Origin: Hydrogenophaga flava NBRC 102514 | Lineage (GTDB): Bacteria > Pseudomonadota > Gammaproteobacteria > Burkholderiales > Burkholderiaceae_C | DNA: 64,000 bases | Assembly (NCBI RefSeq): GCF_001571145.1 | Contig: NZ_BCTF01000006.1 | Coordinates: forward strand, 122,410 to 186,409 | Direction of reading: 5' to 3' | Shown: positions 27,684 through 37,428 of the stretch, in pieces | How the letters are laid out: each line of letters opens with the position of its first letter | Numbering within the stretch: the first letter of the stretch is position 1 | Made by a program: the position numbers and the translations under genes | The notes under the pieces: model-generated | The model's input: only the letters and a program-made list of their open reading frames with translations | What the model was told of the DNA's origin: nothing | Database searches by the model: none

Positions 27684-28505
27684 ATGGATGACGCATCCGA
27701 TTCCCCGCCCGGTCCGGGCCCCGTGCTCACCCGCTTGCACCACCGGCGCCTGCGCGAGATCCACCGCTCGGCCGGCTGGCCCTGCCAGGACATGGTCGAG
27801 GTGGAGCTGCTGGCTGCGGGGCTGCTGGAGCGGCGGCTGGACCAGGGGCGGGAGACGCTGCGCGTGACCGAGGCGGGCATCCAGGTGCTGGCGCGGGTGT
27901 TCGCCAGCAACAAGGCGGCGCGCTCGGCCCACGAGGCCCTAGTCGAGCAGGTGGCCACCGCGATGGCCCGGTCCGGGCGCCTGGCCTGGCGGGGGCTGGC
28001 GCTGCGGGTCGCGCTGCCGATGGAGCTGCTGACCGGTGAGTCTTCCGAGCTGGTGGCCGCCGAGCCTGCGCCGCAGGGGCTCTGGACCGAACTGGCCGCA
28101 CCCGAGCCGCCGCCCGCGCACGGCTGGTGCATGGCCTGCCCCGACGTGTTCTCAATCCGCCACTCCTCGGTGGAGGCCTACCTGGAGCCGGTGGTGCACG
28201 AGATCAAGGTGCACCGCTCGGACCTGCTGGGCGACCTCAAGAAGCCGGCCAAGCGCGCGGCCTACCTGGGCATGGCCGGCGCCTGCTGGTACGTGCTGGG
28301 GGAGGACGCCAGGGGTCGGCCGATCGGCGCGCCTGAGGATGTCCCGGCCGAGTGCGGCGTGATGCTGGTCGAGCGCGGTGCGCTGCGGGTGGCGCGCGAG
28401 GCGCCCCGGCGTGCGGTGGAGCGGCTGCCCTTCCACGTGTGGATGGCGCTGGCCAAGGCCGGGCCGGCCTGGCGCGAGGACGACCCGTCGCAGCAGGCGC
28501 TCTGA
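27684..28505 (+). CDS. winged-helix protein with PD-(D/E)XK (VRR-NUC-like) nuclease core
   Basis: Protein of 273 residues. Residues about 15-72 look like a winged helix (REIHRSAGWPCQDMVEVELLAAGLLERR then a wing). A nuclease-like core follows: CPDVFSI (Asp154) and HEIKVHRSD (Glu173, Lys175), then a helix DLKKPAKRAAYLGMAG, as in PD-(D/E)XK enzymes. It was divergent from the nuclease-helicase at 22839-25139 with only about 55 bases between them until the transposon inserted. The start has no ribosome binding site; with TATATA just upstream the message may be leaderless. Exact role is unknown; recombination or repair is inferred. Confidence 0.62.
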   Translation: MDDASDSPPGPGPVLTRLHHRRLREIHRSAGWPCQDMVEVELLAAGLLERRLDQGRETLRVTEAGIQVLARVFASNKAARSAHEALVEQVATAMARSGRLAWRGLALRVALPMELLTGESSELVAAEPAPQGLWTELAAPEPPPAHGWCMACPDVFSIRHSSVEAYLEPVVHEIKVHRSDLLGDLKKPAKRAAYLGMAGACWYVLGEDARGRPIGAPEDVPAECGVMLVERGALRVAREAPRRAVERLPFHVWMALAKAGPAWREDDPSQQAL

Positions 28506-28528
28506 GCGGGGCTCCCAGCGGCGCCGGC

Positions 28529-28534
28529 TACAAT
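28529..28534 (+). promoter_or_regulatory. -10 box for the riboswitch-controlled exporter
   Basis: TACAAT followed by CGCG, with transcription expected to begin near 28541, directly ahead of the riboswitch aptamer. No convincing -35 box is visible at the normal spacing. Confidence 0.55.
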
Positions 28535-28542
28535 CGCGTGGT

Positions 28543-28690
28543 CATTGGGGAGTAGCCGCTCTTCACCTTGAAGAGGCCCGCGTCAACACACTTGTCCGTT
28601 CCCGGACATGGCGCAGGCAGTCCCGCACCTGGCAAGACCTTTGACCACGATGCTCCGCTGTGAGGCCGGGGTGCGTCGTGGTCAAACGCG
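28543..28690 (+). promoter_or_regulatory. yybP-ykoY manganese riboswitch
   Basis: The leader carries the family signature GGGGAGTAG-CCG (28547-28555 onward) and a later GACCTTTGACCACG. TTTGACCACG (28640-28649) is the exact complement of CGTGGTCAAA (28677-28686) and closes a long stem. yybP-ykoY RNAs bind Mn2+ and switch on manganese exporters. Here it lies between a TACAAT promoter and the start of a GDT1/MneA-type exporter, which fits the known pairing. No U-run terminator is seen, so control is more likely at translation; the 3' stem ends 30 bases before the ATG. Confidence 0.88.
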
Positions 28691-28720
28691 TTCTGTGCCG
28701 GCCCGCGAAAGTTTCCCCAC

Positions 28721-29299
28721 ATGGAATCCCTGCTCGTCTCCACCGGTGTTGTTGCGCTCGCTGAAATCGGCGACAAGACGCAACTCCTGGCCTTCATCCT
28801 CGCCGCGCGTTTCAAGAAGCCGCTGCCCATCATCGCCGGCATCCTGCTGGCGACCATCGTCAACCACGGCCTGGCCGGTGCGCTGGGCGCCTGGATCACG
28901 GCGCAGGTGAGTCCTGAAATCCTGCGCTGGGTGCTGGGTGCCTCGTTCATTGGCATGGCGATCTGGACCCTGATCCCCGACAAGATCGAGGAAGAGGAAA
29001 CCCAGGTGGCGCAGAAGCTGGGCGTGTTCGGCGCCACGCTGATCACCTTCTTCCTGGCCGAGATGGGCGACAAGACGCAGATCGCCACGGTGGCCATGGC
29101 CGCGCACTACGCGACGCCGCTGCTGGTGGTGATCGGCACCACCCTGGGCATGCTGATCGCCGACGTGCCGGCGGTGTTTGTCGGCGACCGCCTGGCCAAC
29201 AGGATCCCGATGAAGCTGGTGCACTCGATCGCCGCGGGCATCTTCGCCGTGCTGGGGGTGGCGACCCTGCTGGGCGCAGGTTCCAGTCTCGGCTTCTGA
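28721..29299 (+). CDS. GDT1/TMEM165 (UPF0016) family manganese exporter, MneA-like
   Basis: Membrane protein of 192 residues with six to seven helices in two homologous halves. Each half carries the family motif E-x-G-D-K-T-Q: Glu15-Gln21 and Glu114-Gln120. Bacterial members export Mn2+ (MneA) and eukaryotic members move Mn2+ or Ca2+ into the Golgi. The yybP-ykoY riboswitch directly upstream strongly supports manganese export as the job here. Translation would start 30 bases after the switch. Confidence 0.92.
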   Translation: MESLLVSTGVVALAEIGDKTQLLAFILAARFKKPLPIIAGILLATIVNHGLAGALGAWITAQVSPEILRWVLGASFIGMAIWTLIPDKIEEEETQVAQKLGVFGATLITFFLAEMGDKTQIATVAMAAHYATPLLVVIGTTLGMLIADVPAVFVGDRLANRIPMKLVHSIAAGIFAVLGVATLLGAGSSLGF

Positions 29300-29391
29300 C
29301 CGGCGCCGGGCGGTTCTGGGGCGCCCATGGTAGCCTCGCGCCCGGCATCTCAAGGAAGAGCGCGGGTATACCGCGCAGGAATCAGGACACC

Positions 29392-30195
29392 ATGGGTTCA
29401 GTCGGAGGCTGGCGCCAGGCGCCAGCGGTGCGGGACATTGCCGCCGGGCTCAAAAGCTGGCCCATCGTCAGCTTCATGGCGTTGAGCGACGTGCGCGCCC
29501 GCTACAAGCGCAGCGTGCTCGGGCCACTGTGGCTCACGCTGGGAACGGCCATCGGCTCCATGGGGCTGGGCCTGCTCTGGAGCGAGCTGATGAAGGTGCC
29601 CGCGGCGCAGTTCGTGCCGACGCTCACCGCGGGCCTCATCCTGTGGCAGTTCATCGCCGGCGTGCTGAGTGAATCGAGCACGGTCTACGCGCGCCAGGCC
29701 TCGGTGATCCGCAACCTCAGCCTGCCGCTGTCGATCTACCCGCCGCAGCTGGTGCTGCGCCACCTGGTGAACCTGGTGCACAACCTGCCCATCTTCCTGA
29801 TCGTGGCGCTGGTGTACGGCGTGCCCGTGAGCTGGCAGACGCTGCTGGTGCTGCCGGCGATGCTGCTGCTGACGCTCAACCTCTACTGGGTCTGCGTGGT
29901 GGTCAGCATCCTGGGTGCCCGCTTCCGCGATCTGGAATACATCATCGGAGCGGTGCTCCCCCTGCTGATGTTCATCAGCCCGGTGTTCTACCGGCCCAAC
30001 TACCTGCCGTTCAGCGAGACGATCCTCTGGTTCAACCCGCTGTCGCATGCCATTGAGCTGGTGCGCTCGCCGCTGCTGGGTCACGCGCCGCCGGACTTCG
30101 TGATCTGGTCCAACCTGGGGGGCTTGGCCGTCGGACTGTGCGTGGCGCTCTGGCTGTTCAACAACAAGCGCGACCGCATCGCGTTCTGGATCTGA
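29392..30195 (+). CDS. ABC-2 type polysaccharide export permease (Wzm/KpsM-like)
   Basis: Membrane subunit of 267 residues with six predicted helices and the ABC-2 exporter hallmarks: a cytosolic DVRARYKRSVLGPLWLTL segment near residue 35 and LNPLSHAIELVRSPLLG near the C-terminus. It would move an undecaprenyl- or lipid-linked glycan across the inner membrane together with the following ATPase, three bases downstream. No glycosyltransferases adjoin the pair, so the exported polymer is unknown. Confidence 0.87.
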   Translation: MGSVGGWRQAPAVRDIAAGLKSWPIVSFMALSDVRARYKRSVLGPLWLTLGTAIGSMGLGLLWSELMKVPAAQFVPTLTAGLILWQFIAGVLSESSTVYARQASVIRNLSLPLSIYPPQLVLRHLVNLVHNLPIFLIVALVYGVPVSWQTLLVLPAMLLLTLNLYWVCVVVSILGARFRDLEYIIGAVLPLLMFISPVFYRPNYLPFSETILWFNPLSHAIELVRSPLLGHAPPDFVIWSNLGGLAVGLCVALWLFNNKRDRIAFWI

Positions 30196-30198
30196 ACC

Positions 30199-30963
30199 AT
30201 GGCACGGCTGACCCTGAAGAACGTGACGGTCCAGTACCCGATCTACAACAGCCGCAGCTTCTCGCTGCGCAACCAGATCATGCGGGTGAGCACCGGTGGG
30301 CGCATCGAGAGCGAGGCCGGGCAGGTGAGTGTGGTGACTGCGCTCAAGGACGTGTCCTTCGACCTGCGCGACGGCGACGCGGTGGCGCTGATGGGGCACA
30401 ACGGCGCCGGCAAGAGCACCATGCTGCGCACCCTGGCGGGGGTCTACACCCCGATCTCGGGCCAGATCGTGCGCGAAGGCCGCGTCTCGACCATGCTGGA
30501 GCTCGGCGCCGGCATCGACGGCGAACTCTCGGGCTACGAGAACATTACCCGCATGGGCGTTTTGCTGGGCATGAGCCTCAGGGAGATCGAGACCCATGTG
30601 CCGGACATCGAGCAGTTCTGCCAGCTCGGTGACTTCCTGCGCCTACCGGTGCGCACCTACTCGTCGGGCATGTCGACCCGGCTGATGTTTGCGGTGGCGA
30701 CCACAGTGCAGCCTGACATCCTGCTGGTCGACGAGATTTTCGGCATGGGCGATGCCGAGTTTCAGGTCAACGCCAAACGGCGCATGGAGAGCCTGATCGA
30801 GAAGGTCGGCATCTTCGTCTTCGCCACCCACAACGATGAGCTGATCGAGCGCTACTGCAACCGCTTCTTCCGCCTGGAGCACGGCAACGTGCGCGAGATG
30901 ACGCGCGACGAAGCCCTGGCCGCCCACTACGCGGCCACCGGGCGCGCAGCCCCGCCTCAGTAA
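30199..30963 (+). CDS. ABC transporter ATPase for polysaccharide export (Wzt/KpsT-like)
   Basis: ATPase of 254 residues: Walker [10 protein letters not shown] (66-74), signature-type segment [14 protein letters not shown] and Walker [10 protein letters not shown]. The domain arrangement with an insert before the catalytic core is that of Wzt/TagH/KpsT. It lacks the C-terminal carbohydrate-binding domain that long Wzt proteins use to recognise capped O-antigen, so substrate selection would resemble the short KpsT/Wzt type. The last seven bases overlap the convergent slyX gene. Confidence 0.87.
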   Translation: MARLTLKNVTVQYPIYNSRSFSLRNQIMRVSTGGRIESEAGQVSVVTALKDVSFDLRDGDAVALMGHNGAGKSTMLRTLAGVYTPISGQIVREGRVSTMLELGAGIDGELSGYENITRMGVLLGMSLREIETHVPDIEQFCQLGDFLRLPVRTYSSGMSTRLMFAVATTVQPDILLVDEIFGMGDAEFQVNAKRRMESLIEKVGIFVFATHNDELIERYCNRFFRLEHGNVREMTRDEALAAHYAATGRAAPPQ

Positions 30964-31169
30964 TGCGGCGGCAGCTCGTCGCGCAGGCTGCGGAAGCCCG
31001 CCGGCTGCGACTCGTCGTTGCGCTGCCGCAGCTGCGCCACCTCGTGGATCAGCATCGCGATCTGGTCGTGCTGCCGCGCCACCATGGTGTTGAGCGTCTC
31101 CACCAGATCGTCCAGGTAGCTGATCTTGATTTCCAGCTGCGTCAGCCGCTCGCTGTCGGCCGTGTTCAT
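30957..31169 (-). CDS. slyX: SlyX family protein
   Basis: Small coiled-coil protein of 70 residues ([22 protein letters not shown]) ending in the conserved LPPHY. The function of SlyX is not established. Its ATG overlaps the stop of the cysteine synthase gene by four bases, making it the last gene of the msrB-cysteine synthase-slyX unit. Confidence 0.9.
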   Translation of the reverse strand: MNTADSERLTQLEIKISYLDDLVETLNTMVARQHDQIAMLIHEVAQLRQRNDESQPAGFRSLRDELPPHY

Positions 31170-32086
31170 GCCGGCAGGAAACCGTCGACCGAGAGGTAGC
31201 GCTCGCCGGTGTCGTAGTTGAAGCCGAGCACGCGGGCGTTGGCCGGCAGTTCGGGCAGCTTCTGTGCGATCGCCTGGAGCGTGGCGCCCGAGGAGATGCC
31301 GACCAGCATGCCTTCCTCGCGCGCGCAGCGGCGCGCCATCTCGCGCGCCGGTTCGGCGTCGACCTGGATCACGCCGTCGAGCAGTTCGGTCTTGAGGTTG
31401 CCGGGGATGAAGCCGGCGCCGATGCCCTGGATGGGGTGGGGCGCCGGGCTGCCGCCGGAGATCACCGGCGAAGCCACGGGCTCCACCGCGAACACCTTGA
31501 GCTGGGGCCACGCCGCCTTGAGCACCTGGGCACAGCCGCTGAGGTGGCCGCCGGTGCCGACGCCGGTGATCAGCACGTCCAGCCCGTCGGGGAAGTCGGC
31601 CAGGATTTCCTGTGCCGTGGTCTTCACATGCACCGCGATGTTGGCCGGGTTGTTGAACTGCTGCGGCATCCAGGCGCCGGGCGTGCTGGCGACGATTTCT
31701 TCGGCGCGGGCGATGGCGCCCTTCATGCCCTTTTCGCGCGGCGTCAGGTCGAAGCTGGCGCCGTAGGCCAGCATCAGGCGGCGGCGCTCGATGCTCATGC
31801 TGTCGGGCATGACGAGGATGAGCTTGTAGCCCTTGACAGCGGCCACCATGGCCAGGCCGATGCCGGTGTTGCCCGAAGTCGGTTCGACGATGGTGCCGCC
31901 CGGCTTGAGTGCGCCCGAGGCCTCGGCGTCTTCCACCATGGACAGGGCGATGCGGTCCTTGATCGAACCCCCCGGGTTGCTGCGCTCGGACTTGATCCAC
32001 ACGCTCTGGCTGGCACCGGCGAACAGGCGGTTGATGCGGATGTGCGGTGTGCCGCCGATGGTCTGGAGGATGTTCTGGGCTTTCAT
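31166..32086 (-). CDS. cysteine synthase (O-acetylserine sulfhydrylase family)
   Basis: PLP enzyme of 306 residues making cysteine from O-acetylserine and sulfide or thiosulfate. The PLP lysine is Lys43 in NPGGSIKDR, the substrate loop TSGNTG is at 70-75 and the phosphate loop [10 protein letters not shown] follows. The length is slightly short for CysK and fits the CysM/CysK boundary group; I cannot assign A or B form with certainty. It overlaps msrB upstream and slyX downstream by ATGA junctions, so the three are translated from one message. Confidence 0.9.
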   Translation of the reverse strand: MKAQNILQTIGGTPHIRINRLFAGASQSVWIKSERSNPGGSIKDRIALSMVEDAEASGALKPGGTIVEPTSGNTGIGLAMVAAVKGYKLILVMPDSMSIERRRLMLAYGASFDLTPREKGMKGAIARAEEIVASTPGAWMPQQFNNPANIAVHVKTTAQEILADFPDGLDVLITGVGTGGHLSGCAQVLKAAWPQLKVFAVEPVASPVISGGSPAPHPIQGIGAGFIPGNLKTELLDGVIQVDAEPAREMARRCAREEGMLVGISSGATLQAIAQKLPELPANARVLGFNYDTGERYLSVDGFLPA

Positions 32087-32502
32087 TCGGGGTCCTTGGT
32101 TTGCAGGTCGATGGAGGCGGAGTTCATGCAGTAGCGCAGGCCGGTGGGCGCGGGACCGTCCTCGAACACGTGACCGAGGTGGGCGCCGCACTGGCTGCAC
32201 ACGGTTTCGGTGCGCACCATGCCGTGGCTGCGGTCGGTGATCTCGGTGATGGCGCCGGGGATGGCCTTCCAGAAGCTGGGCCAGCCGCAGCCGGCGTCGA
32301 ACTTGGTGCCCGAGTCGAACAGGTGGTTGCCGCAGCAGACGCAGTGGTAACTGCCGTCGGCCCAGATCTGCTCGTACTTGCCCGTGAACGGGCGCTCGGT
32401 GTAGGCGTGCCGCGTGACCTGGAAGGCCGCAGGCTCGGCGCCTTTCTCGGCGAGCAGCTCGCGCCACTCGGCCTCGGTTTTCTGGATAGGGAAATTGCTC
32501 AT
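32083..32502 (-). CDS. msrB: peptide-methionine (R)-S-oxide reductase
   Basis: Repairs oxidised methionine (R-sulfoxide) in proteins. The 139-residue chain has the two zinc pairs (Cys54/57 and Cys102/105) and the catalytic cysteine in LRYCMNS (Cys125), plus GCGWPSFW typical of MsrB. The ATG at 32502 is preceded by GGAG; six upstream codons are not needed. First gene of the operon that also makes cysteine, so it links sulfur supply and oxidative repair. Confidence 0.95.
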   Translation of the reverse strand: MSNFPIQKTEAEWRELLAEKGAEPAAFQVTRHAYTERPFTGKYEQIWADGSYHCVCCGNHLFDSGTKFDAGCGWPSFWKAIPGAITEITDRSHGMVRTETVCSQCGAHLGHVFEDGPAPTGLRYCMNSASIDLQTKDPE

Positions 32503-32574
32503 GGCGGTGCTCCGGAACACCCGGGTCGGGGTGGAGCGGGCATTGTGCCTGCAGGGCGGCGAACGTGCTGCGCG

Positions 32575-34173
32575 TCAGCCCTGGTCCACCGTGGTTTCCA
32601 TCAGGCAGCGGCGCACCAGCGGCGGTGCCTCGCCGATGTGGAAGGCCAGCTTGCGCAGCCGCAGCGCTTCGTCGGCGGCGGTGACGCGTTCGAAGCGCCG
32701 CAGGTGGTCGGTCCAGGATTCGTCCACGATCATTTCGACGAAACGCCCGGGTTCGTTGAGGTCGTGCAGCAGCTCCCAGGAGAGCGCGCCGTGGCGCAGC
32801 CGGCCGCTGCGGCCCTCGGTGAGCATCAGCTCCCGGAATTCGGCGATCCGGGCCGGGTCGATCTGGTACTCGATGGTGATCAGCACCCGCCCGTCCGAGG
32901 GCGGCGCATCGTTGGTCGGCAGCGTAAAGACCCTTCGGGGCGTGAGGTCCGACGGCTGGCTGGTGTCCGGCCGGAACCGGTTGACGCCCCACATGACCAG
33001 AAGGCCGGACACCGCGGCGATACCCAGGCAGGTGCGCACGTCGGTGGCCGTGGCGATCTGGCCCCACAGCGCAGCGCCCCCGGCGCTGGCGCCCATGATG
33101 GCCATCTGGTAGATGGACATGCCCCGCGCCCGGACCCAGTCCGGCAGGTTCATCTGCATGGACACGCTCAGGGTGTTGGCGGTGGTGATCCAGGCCGCGC
33201 CGCCCAGGAACATGGCCGGTACCGCGAGCCAGGGCGAGGCGACCACCGCCATCACCGCCATCGAGGCGGCCTGCAGCGCGGCGCCTCGGACGACAAGGCC
33301 GTCGCGGGTGTAGCGCTTGCGCAGCCGCGGCAGAAACGCTGTGGAGGCGATGGCGCCGGCGCCCATCGAGGCCAGCAGCAGGGTGAACATGCCGGCGCCA
33401 CCGCCGTCCATGCCCCTGGCCAGCAGGGGCAGCAGGGCCATCAGCGCGGTGGAATGGAAGAAAAAGATGGCGATGCGCAGCAGCGCGCCCTTGAGCGTCT
33501 CCGACTGCAGCACGTGTTGCAGCCCCACCCGCATGGCAGACAGCAGGCGCTCGCGGCCCAGCGGGTTGGGCACGTGCTCACGCTGCCAGCGGCTGATGAT
33601 CACCGCTGCCCCGAGGGACAGCACGGCGTTCAGCAGGAAGACCCAGGCGCTGCCCGCACTGGCGATCAGGGCGCCGGCCAGCAGCGGTCCGAGGATGCGG
33701 GACGCGTTCATCGACACCCCGTTCAGGGCCAGGGCCGCCGGCAGCTGCTGGCGCGGCACGAGCTCTGGAACGATGGCGGCGAACATCGGCCAGCGCATGG
33801 CCAGACCGACGCCGTTGGCGAAGGTCAGGGCCAGCAGCACCACGGGGGTGACCATGTCGAGGAACACGAGCACGCTCAGCACCGAGGCGATGGCCGCAAC
33901 CCAGAGCTGCGTGACGAGGAAGTAGCGCTTGCGGTCCAGCCCGTCGGCCAGCGCGCCGCTGGGCAGGCCCAGCAGGAAGACCGGCAGGGTCGACGCGGTC
34001 TGGACCAGGGCCACCCAGATGGGCTTGCTGGTCAGGGAGGTCATCATCCAGGCGGCCGCCACATCGTTCATCCACATGCAGACGTTGGCAAACAGCCAGG
34101 CGATCCACAGCATGCGGAAGTCCAGGTGCTTCAGCGGTGCCACCGGCGAGGTGTCGGGAGGAGAGTCGGGCAT
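32575..34173 (-). CDS. MFS exporter with C-terminal ABM-like domain (TMEM/EntS type)
   Basis: Membrane transporter of 532 residues. The first 400 residues hold about 12 helices with the MFS loop [13 protein letters not shown], and resemble the MFS_3/EntS exporters of siderophores and drugs. A soluble C-terminal part (about 430-530) with [21 protein letters not shown] looks like an antibiotic-biosynthesis-monooxygenase (ABM) fold, a known fusion in this family. The start at 34173 (ATG, MPDSPPD) is taken because everything upstream in this very long open frame is antisense to other genes. Substrate unknown. Confidence 0.82.
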   Translation of the reverse strand: MPDSPPDTSPVAPLKHLDFRMLWIAWLFANVCMWMNDVAAAWMMTSLTSKPIWVALVQTASTLPVFLLGLPSGALADGLDRKRYFLVTQLWVAAIASVLSVLVFLDMVTPVVLLALTFANGVGLAMRWPMFAAIVPELVPRQQLPAALALNGVSMNASRILGPLLAGALIASAGSAWVFLLNAVLSLGAAVIISRWQREHVPNPLGRERLLSAMRVGLQHVLQSETLKGALLRIAIFFFHSTALMALLPLLARGMDGGGAGMFTLLLASMGAGAIASTAFLPRLRKRYTRDGLVVRGAALQAASMAVMAVVASPWLAVPAMFLGGAAWITTANTLSVSMQMNLPDWVRARGMSIYQMAIMGASAGGAALWGQIATATDVRTCLGIAAVSGLLVMWGVNRFRPDTSQPSDLTPRRVFTLPTNDAPPSDGRVLITIEYQIDPARIAEFRELMLTEGRSGRLRHGALSWELLHDLNEPGRFVEMIVDESWTDHLRRFERVTAADEALRLRKLAFHIGEAPPLVRRCLMETTVDQG

Positions 34174-34340
34174 GCGCGGCGGGAGAAAGTGACAGCCTTC
34201 GACTCTGGCACAGGACGCGGCGCGGGGCCTACGTGGAAGTACGCAGAAGCGCCCCCGCGGAGTCCCGCGGAAGACGCACAGACCGCCCGCCCATGCTGGG
34301 AAGCCCGCCCGGTTTCGGGCATGATGTGGGGTTTCAAAAC

Positions 34341-34352
34341 GAACGACCGTTC
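34341..34352. promoter_or_regulatory. TetR-type operator candidate before the acyl-CoA ligase gene
   Basis: GAACG-AC-CGTTC is a perfect inverted repeat 32 bases ahead of the ligase start codon and is followed by a T-run. A related site with the same CGACCGTTC core lies over the fadB promoter at 41545-41556. TetR-type regulators of acyl-CoA metabolism bind repeats of this design; no regulator gene is adjacent. Confidence 0.6.
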
Positions 34353-34383
34353 TTTTTTGAGCGGCACACACAGGAGATACCCC

Positions 34384-36027
34384 ATGCTGGGCCAGATGCA
34401 AAGCCAACCGCTGCTGATTTCCAACCTCATCGTTCACGCGGACCGCCACCACCACAGCACCGAGATCGTCTCGCGCCGGGTCGAGGGCGACATCCACCGC
34501 ACCACCTGGGGTCAGATCGCCGCCCGCGCACGCCGCGTGGCCAACGCGCTGGACAGCCTGCACCTGTCGTTCGGTGACCGCGTGGGCACCCTGGCCTGGA
34601 ACGGCTACCGGCACCTGGAGCTGTACTTCGGCGTCAGCGGCTCGGGTCGCGTGCTGCACACGCTCAACCCGCGCCTGCACCCCGAACAGCTGGTCTGGAT
34701 CGTCAACCACGCCGACGACCGCGCGCTGTGCTTCGACATGAGCTTCCTGCCCCTGGTGCAGGCCGTGCACGCCAAGTGCCCGGGCGTCAAGCACTGGATC
34801 GCGCTTTGCGACGCCGACAAGCTGCCGGCCGACACCGGCATCCCCGGTCTGCTGAGCTACGAGGCCTGGATCGGCGGTGCCGCCGACACCTACACCTGGC
34901 CCGAGTTCGACGAGAACTGCGCCTCCAGCATGTGCTACACCAGCGGCACCACCGGCAACCCCAAGGGCGCCGTGTACTCGCACCGTTCCACGCTGCTGCA
35001 CGCCTACGGCGCCGCGCTGCCCGATGCGCTGGGCTGCTCGGCGCGCGATGCCATCCTGCCCGTGGTGCCGATGTTCCACGTCAACGCCTGGGGCCTGCCG
35101 TATTCGGCCGCGGCCGTGGGTTGCAAGCTGGTCTTCCCCGGCCCCGCGCTCGACGGCAAGTCGGTCTACGAACTGATCGAGGGCGAGCAGGTCACCATGG
35201 CCGCGGGCGTGCCCACGGTGTGGCAGATGCTGTTGGGCCACATGCAGGCCGGTGGCCTGAAGTTCAGCACGCTCAAGCGCACCGTCATCGGTGGCTCGGC
35301 CTGCCCGCCGGCCATGATCGCGGCCTTCAACGACCAGTACGGCGTCGAGGTGCTGCACGCCTGGGGCATGACCGAGATGAGCCCGCTGGGCACGGTCTGC
35401 ACGCTCAAGAACGCGCAGGTCGCGCTGCCGGAAGACGAGAAGATGAAGGTGCGCCTCAAGCAGGGCCGCCGCGTCTTCGGCGTCGACTTGAAGATCGTCA
35501 ACGAGCTGGGCGAAGAGCAGCCCTGGGACGGCAAGGCCTACGGCGACCTGCTGGTGCGCGGCCCCTGGATCATCGCCAGCTACTTCAAGGGCGAGGGCGG
35601 TGACCCGCTGCAGTACGACGCGGCCGGCCGGGGCTGGTTCCCCACTGGCGACGTGGCCACCATCGACGCCGACGGTTTCATGCAGATCACCGACCGCAGC
35701 AAGGACGTGATCAAGTCCGGCGGTGAATGGATCAGCTCGATCGATGTGGAGAACATTGCGATGGCGCACCCGGCCGTGGCCATGGCGGCCTGCATCGGCA
35801 TGAAGCACCCGAAGTGGGACGAGCGCCCCATCGTGGTGGTGGTGAAGAAGCCTGGCACCGAGGTCACGCGCGAGCAGCTGCTGGCCTTCTACGAGGGCAA
35901 GATCGCCAAGTGGCAGGTGCCCGACGATGTGGTGTTCGTCGATGCGATCCCGCTGGGCGCGACCGGCAAGATGCAGAAGATGACGCTGCGCCAGCAGCTC
36001 GCCGGTTACAAGTTGCCGGGGCTCTGA
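34384..36027 (+). CDS. acyl-CoA synthetase (AMP-forming, medium/long-chain fatty acid type)
   Basis: Activates a carboxylic acid to its CoA ester through an acyl-adenylate. The 547-residue chain has the P-loop motif [12 protein letters not shown] (about 183-194), then [17 protein letters not shown] and the C-terminal [17 protein letters not shown] hinge and lysine in ATGKMQK. It belongs with the medium/long-chain FadD-like ligases; chain length is not readable. AGGAG precedes the ATG. Likely first step of the catabolic region that follows, and shares its operator with fadB. Confidence 0.9.
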   Translation: MLGQMQSQPLLISNLIVHADRHHHSTEIVSRRVEGDIHRTTWGQIAARARRVANALDSLHLSFGDRVGTLAWNGYRHLELYFGVSGSGRVLHTLNPRLHPEQLVWIVNHADDRALCFDMSFLPLVQAVHAKCPGVKHWIALCDADKLPADTGIPGLLSYEAWIGGAADTYTWPEFDENCASSMCYTSGTTGNPKGAVYSHRSTLLHAYGAALPDALGCSARDAILPVVPMFHVNAWGLPYSAAAVGCKLVFPGPALDGKSVYELIEGEQVTMAAGVPTVWQMLLGHMQAGGLKFSTLKRTVIGGSACPPAMIAAFNDQYGVEVLHAWGMTEMSPLGTVCTLKNAQVALPEDEKMKVRLKQGRRVFGVDLKIVNELGEEQPWDGKAYGDLLVRGPWIIASYFKGEGGDPLQYDAAGRGWFPTGDVATIDADGFMQITDRSKDVIKSGGEWISSIDVENIAMAHPAVAMAACIGMKHPKWDERPIVVVVKKPGTEVTREQLLAFYEGKIAKWQVPDDVVFVDAIPLGATGKMQKMTLRQQLAGYKLPGL

Positions 36028-36165
36028 ACCCGTCGCGCAGGCGACCTGCGGCGCTACGGAAGTGCAAGCAGAGTCGCCTGTGCGATAGCGTTTAGGGCAT
36101 TCCCTGAGCGCCGTGCGGAGGTCCGACGCTACGCTGGGGGCTTCACTTTCTCCAGGAGATGCCAC

Positions 36166-37398
36166 GTGAAGTTCGCACACCAGTCTGTCGCCGCCGCAGC
36201 CCTTGTCCTGGCCTTCGGCGCCGCCCACGCCCAGAAGGGCGAGACCGTCAAGATCGCCTGGATCGACCCGCTCTCGGGCCTGATGGCGCCGGTCGGTTCG
36301 AACCAGCTCAAGAGCTTCCAGTTCTTCGCCGAGAAGTTCAGTGCCAACAACCCGGCGGGCGTGAAGTTCGAGGTCATCGGCATCGACAACAAGCTCAGCC
36401 CGGCCGAGAGCCTGAACGCCTTCAAGGCCGCGCTCGACCAGGGCGTGCGCTACATCACCCAGGGCAACGGCTCGTCGGTGGCCGGCGCGCTGATCGACGC
36501 GGTGAACAAGCACAACGAGCGCAACCCGGGCAAGGAGGTCATCTTCCTGAACCACTCGGCCGTGGACCCCGACTTCACCAACAGCAAGTGCAGCTACTGG
36601 CACTTCCGCTTCGACGCCGACACCTCGATGAAGATGGAGGCGCTGACCACCTTCATGAAGGACAAGCCCGACGTCAAGAAGGTGTACCTGCTCAACCAGA
36701 ACTACTCGCACGGCCACCAGGTGGCGAAGTTCGCCAAGGAAACGCTGGCCCGCAAGCGCCCCGACGTGCAGATCGTCGGCGAGGACCTGCACCCGCTGGC
36801 GCAGGTGCGCGATTTCGCTCCCTACATCGCCAAGATCAAGGCCTCGGGCGCCGACACCGTGATCACCGGCAACTGGGGTTCCGACCTGGCGCTGCTGGTC
36901 AAGGCGGCCAACGAGGGCGGCTACACCGGCAAGTTCTACACCTACTACACCGGCGTCACCGGCACGCCGACCGCGCTGGGCACCGGCGCCGAAGGTCGCG
37001 TGTTCCAGATCGCCTACAACCACTACAACATGGGCGGACAGGTGGGCAAGTGGTCCGACGAATTCAAGGCCAAGTTCAAGGACGACTTCTACACCGGCTC
37101 GGTGATCCACATCTACAACGCGCTGAGCACGGCCATGGCCAAGGCCAAGTCGACCGACCCGGTGAAGGTGGCGGCCGCCATGGAAGGCCTGAAGTTCAAC
37201 AGCTTCAGTGGCGAGGTCGAGATCCGCAAGCTGGACCACCAGTTGCAGCAGCCGCTGTTCCTGACGGTCTGGCAGAAGGCCGACGCCAAGTATCCGTACA
37301 GCCCGGAGAACACCGGCATGACGCTGGCACCGGTGAAGGAGTTCCCGGCCTATGTGTCGAGCACGCCGACGAGCTGCGAGATGAAGCGGCCAGGCTGA
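36166..37398 (+). CDS. branched-chain amino acid-type ABC transporter binding protein
   Basis: Periplasmic binding protein of 410 residues with a signal peptide (about 1-22, ending AHAQ) and a type I periplasmic fold (WIDPLSGLMAPVGSNQLKSFQFFAE). It starts at GTG with CAGGAG before it. The liv-type permeases and ATPases follow after a 227-base gap that contains a dispersed repeat. The ligand need not be an amino acid: in Burkholderiales many such proteins bind aromatic or fatty acids, and the neighbouring beta-oxidation genes favour a carboxylic acid. Confidence 0.88.
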   Translation: MKFAHQSVAAAALVLAFGAAHAQKGETVKIAWIDPLSGLMAPVGSNQLKSFQFFAEKFSANNPAGVKFEVIGIDNKLSPAESLNAFKAALDQGVRYITQGNGSSVAGALIDAVNKHNERNPGKEVIFLNHSAVDPDFTNSKCSYWHFRFDADTSMKMEALTTFMKDKPDVKKVYLLNQNYSHGHQVAKFAKETLARKRPDVQIVGEDLHPLAQVRDFAPYIAKIKASGADTVITGNWGSDLALLVKAANEGGYTGKFYTYYTGVTGTPTALGTGAEGRVFQIAYNHYNMGGQVGKWSDEFKAKFKDDFYTGSVIHIYNALSTAMAKAKSTDPVKVAAAMEGLKFNSFSGEVEIRKLDHQLQQPLFLTVWQKADAKYPYSPENTGMTLAPVKEFPAYVSSTPTSCEMKRPG

Positions 37399-37428
37399 GG
37401 AAGCACCCCCCGCGCAAGCTTTGAACCA

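Noticed and set aside
34174..37239. Very long open frame on the minus strand continuous with the MFS exporter gene
   Set aside because: It is antisense to the acyl-CoA ligase and binding-protein genes, gives a His/Val/Arg-rich product without domains, and results from high third-position GC. Only the part from 34173 down is real.
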